From positions 1 through 36,148 of the forward strand of contig JAABTS010000047.1 in the NCBI GenBank assembly GCA_011389735.1: a DNA stretch of 36,148 bases, in the 5' to 3' direction. The DNA is from Desulfobacteraceae bacterium. GTDB taxonomy: Bacteria > Desulfobacterota > Desulfobacteria > Desulfobacterales > JAABTS01. Made by a program: the position numbers and the translations under genes. Below the pieces are notes generated by a model, which was not told where the DNA came from, ran no database searches, and worked only from the letters and a program-made list of their open reading frames with translations. Below are positions 33,912-36,148 of the stretch, in pieces (positions within the stretch are counted from its first letter, which is position 1; the number at the start of each line of letters is the position of its first letter).

Positions 33912-33951
33912 CCGTAAATTGTTAATGTGATTATGTGATAATGGAAATATT

Positions 33952-35268
33952 ATGAAAGCTAATGAATACCTGAAAGCAAGACAAATTAAATCAACTAAAC
34001 TGCAAAATGCTAAAATCGGCCGACTGTCTATAGATGAAGAGTTCCAATTATCAGGCAAGCGAGGAGTCATCATCAGACCTAAGCGAGGTACCGTTTCAGA
34101 TAGATATCTAAATCTGCTGAATGAAGATGGAGTGCATTTTGTTGTTGTCGAAAATTCGACTGATCTTCTTTTTTTTTCCAAGCTTGAAAAAAGAGACGGT
34201 ATTATTCCTGTTCGGGCATTGACGCCAACTACAAATCGTTTTTTTCCCACAATAGAGATTTTGAATTACCTTTACAGCCAACTTCGTTATGCTGTAAAAA
34301 AGAATGAATTGGTACGAAATATTGTTTCTAATATTATTATTGAAAGAATATCCGATGAGAAAGAAGGCGCACTTAATCATTGGACTAATTCGTTTGCCGA
34401 TCCCCTCGAAGATTGCTCTGAACTTTTAAAAAAGATTGTTGAAAAAGAATGGAGTTCTTTTATTGATATCGAGGCAATACTAAAAGTTTGTGCAATTATC
34501 GCCGGCTTTAGAATCAGTCCAAATACAAATGAAGAATCGATTCTCCTACTTGATTTGTACGGTCGATTTCATGATGCGGAGAGCTTGCCATATGGATTTC
34601 CACCGGCGTTGGTTCCATTTTTTAAAGCGATTGGAGAAAGGTCAGAAAATATATTAATAGCATCATCTGCAATTGGGGCTCAATTTTCCGCCCTTACCAA
34701 AAAATCGTCAGGCCTAATTATTATAGAAAAAGGTAATCCCGAGACACTTACTTTATTACAGATACTTTTTCCAAATATGTGCTTTGCAGCAGGAAGTTTT
34801 CTTGATTATAAAACAGATGTTGATGATACTTTTGACACAATAATTTTGATACCGCCCATCGGTATGTTCTTTTCTGCATTGTCGGAAGTTAATTTTACTG
34901 TTTCATTTTTTAAGAACAAAACCGTTTCAACTAAGTATCCAGCCGAATATCTTTATACATTTAGGGCAATCGAGCAATGCCGGCCTGACCGCCTGATCGC
35001 AGTCGTATTGCCGGAAGGGATTTTATCTGGAGCAAGCCACAAGGCTTTCCGTGATTGGCTGCTGGATGCCGTGCAAATCCTTGGCGTCGTCAGCTTGCCA
35101 CCCGGATTCTGTTTTTCCGGCACAGGCATTCGATGCTCTATTTTGTTCATGAAAAAAGCCAAACAGCTTCCCGATGATTACTCGATCTCAATGATTGAGC
35201 TTGAGCAGGAGGATTTTGATAGCGAGGAAATAATTGGAAGAATAAAGGAATTAGGAGTTAGGAGTTAG
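33952..35268 (+). CDS. N6-adenine DNA methylase homologue with degenerate catalytic motifs
   Basis: Protein of 438 residues. The last third carries the type I methylase (HsdM-like, PF02384) ending: RAIEQCRPDRLIAVVLPEGI, FRDWLLDAVQILGVVSLPPG and TGIRCSILFMKK. The AdoMet motif I, normally DPxxGSGG, reads IASSAIGA (about 236-243). The catalytic motif IV, normally NPPY/F, reads IPPI (300-303). Both are lost, so methylation is very unlikely. The N-terminal 230 residues are unrecognised. DNA encoding about residues 1-340 is AT-rich; the last part is GC-richer like the next gene. The final residues LGVRS-stop are encoded by a heptamer repeat array. An HsdS-like gene follows. Confidence 0.7.
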   Translation: MKANEYLKARQIKSTKLQNAKIGRLSIDEEFQLSGKRGVIIRPKRGTVSDRYLNLLNEDGVHFVVVENSTDLLFFSKLEKRDGIIPVRALTPTTNRFFPTIEILNYLYSQLRYAVKKNELVRNIVSNIIIERISDEKEGALNHWTNSFADPLEDCSELLKKIVEKEWSSFIDIEAILKVCAIIAGFRISPNTNEESILLLDLYGRFHDAESLPYGFPPALVPFFKAIGERSENILIASSAIGAQFSALTKKSSGLIIIEKGNPETLTLLQILFPNMCFAAGSFLDYKTDVDDTFDTIILIPPIGMFFSALSEVNFTVSFFKNKTVSTKYPAEYLYTFRAIEQCRPDRLIAVVLPEGILSGASHKAFRDWLLDAVQILGVVSLPPGFCFSGTGIRCSILFMKKAKQLPDDYSISMIELEQEDFDSEEIIGRIKELGVRS

Positions 35269-35278
35269 GAGTTAGGAG
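35251..35278 (+). repeat. TTAGGAG heptamer array at the methylase stop codon
   Basis: Four perfect tandem copies of TTAGGAG. The stop codon TAG of the methylase-like gene (35266-35268) lies within the array, so gain or loss of one unit changes the frame and the C-terminus. Confidence 0.95.
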
Positions 35279-35407
35279 ATTTGAAATGAGCAGATCACTT
35301 GGTCGAGTTCCGATGATGATATTTATGAAACGCATAATGTATATGTCTTTTAATGCGTTACGCAGCTATTCTAACTTCTCAATTCTAAATTCCAACCCCT
35401 TTTAACC

Positions 35408-36148
35408 ATGAGAAGTACAGTGATCCATCTGAAAAAGTTTCGCAAAAAAGGCAACCGCCTCGACCCCCGGTTTTACCTTGGTGAAAAGACGGTAAAGACC
35501 ATTACAAACGGTAACTACGACAGCTTCATCAAGCTGGGGGACCTGCTTGACTATTTTGCCGACGGCTCACGATTGACTTCATGTGAAGCAGGTATCCCGA
35601 TGCTGCGTCTCAGTAATCTCGACGCATGCGATATCCATTTTTCCGGGTTGAAATATGCGTCAATAGACAAGGCCGCCAAGTGGACGGCGGTAAAGCCTCA
35701 TGATGTGCTGTTCACTCAGGCTGCCGAGCCTTTCAGGGCGGCGGTTATGCCCGATGGGTTTGATGTTATTACCGTGTCTTCCGAGATCACGGTCATGCGC
35801 CCGAAGTCTGCCGTTGTACCCGAATATCTGGCGGCCATACTGTCCGCACCCACCATGGGCAAGATTCTGAAAGATCTCGCCTACAGGCGGTCTGCCACAG
35901 CGTTAAGACGATTGCGCCTTAAAGATATTGCCGGAATTCCCATCCCGCTTCCGGGCCGAGAACTGCAGAACAAAATCAAGAAGGCTTATGACGATGCAGC
36001 GCGCCTGAGCCAGGAGTCGGAAACAGAAATGTCTCAGATTATACAGGCTGTCCATGCGGAGATCGACCGCAAGACACAGATGCAGGTGACCATGCGCCGG
36101 TTCAAGATTCGGAAAACGGAATTGATTGGCCGATGGGATGTTGCGTAT
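35408..36148 (+). CDS. Type I restriction specificity (HsdS)-like protein, partial
   Basis: An open frame of 247 codons continues past the window end. It reads as an HsdS-type DNA-recognition protein: LDPRFYLGEKT near the start, IPMLRLSNLDACDIHF, VKPHDVLFTQAAEPFR, ITVSSEITVMRPKS, VVPEYLAAILSAPTMGK, then LRLKDIAGIPIPLPG and QNKIKKAYDDAARLSQESE. The last elements are the conserved end of a target-recognition domain and the start of the coiled-coil spacer. One recognition domain is seen; a second may follow outside the window. It would direct a methylase or nuclease to a DNA sequence. The preceding methylase homologue lies 139 bases upstream. No clear ribosome binding site precedes ATG 35408. 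Confidence 0.75.
   Translation, partial: MRSTVIHLKKFRKKGNRLDPRFYLGEKTVKTITNGNYDSFIKLGDLLDYFADGSRLTSCEAGIPMLRLSNLDACDIHFSGLKYASIDKAAKWTAVKPHDVLFTQAAEPFRAAVMPDGFDVITVSSEITVMRPKSAVVPEYLAAILSAPTMGKILKDLAYRRSATALRRLRLKDIAGIPIPLPGRELQNKIKKAYDDAARLSQESETEMSQIIQAVHAEIDRKTQMQVTMRRFKIRKTELIGRWDVAY

Overview
The window looks like a chromosomal segment of a Desulfobacterota-type bacterium, most likely Desulfobacterales-like. This is inferred from gene content and style, not from a marker gene. The pointers are a purH split into two adjacent genes, tandem HEAT/cyclic-nucleotide-like/PilZ proteins, an Rpn-type nuclease with PEDRLKGLK repeats, moderately GC-rich genes, and intergenic spaces crowded with short tandem and dispersed repeats, as in large-genome members of that group. 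No rRNA, tRNA or CRISPR array was seen.

Layout. (1) 1-4480 is a decayed accessory zone. It holds an intact antitoxin/ParE pair, then a second antitoxin gene split by a 1545-bp IS (ISKra4-like, 23-bp perfect terminal repeats). A (GA)n(TG)n microsatellite follows the IS, then the wreck of an HNH_2 endonuclease and other broken frames. (2) 4489-5352 encodes an Rpn-like nuclease. (3) 5552-13161 is a tightly packed, partly overlapping six-gene plus-strand run: pRiA4b ORF-3-like protein, membrane protein with an HEILGH motif, CoxD-like AAA+ ATPase, CoxE-like VWA protein, an unusual acyl-CoA dehydrogenase homologue, and an O-antigen-ligase/TPR protein. (4) 13349-20334, minus strand, carries purB, a YitT-family transporter, a CPBP protease, a DUF697 protein, a CopA copper ATPase and a small HMA metallochaperone, with a triplicated repeat block at 15868-16380. 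(5) 20752-29929, minus strand, is the most distinctive block. Three paralogous HEAT-repeat proteins, two of them with a C-terminal cNMP-like domain plus a PilZ domain, lie directly upstream of moaA and an S66 peptidase. One paralogue has its own promoter and a 20-bp perfect leader hairpin. (6) 30796-32750 carries the split purH. (7) 32940-36148 holds an HSDR_N-like protein, an N6-methylase homologue with lost catalytic motifs, and a partial HsdS-type protein running off the end.

How the parts may work together. The HEAT paralogues look like scaffolds that read c-di-GMP through PilZ, while their cNMP pockets appear degenerate. The AAA+/VWA pair resembles the chaperone pair that activates or inserts cofactors into partner enzymes, and the odd acyl-CoA dehydrogenase homologue beside it is a candidate client. 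The right-end methylase/HsdS pair looks like a type I-like locus without catalytic methylation, which may be a decayed system or a repurposed DNA-binding one. Heptamer repeats recur in at least four places, and one of them supplies the methylase stop codon.
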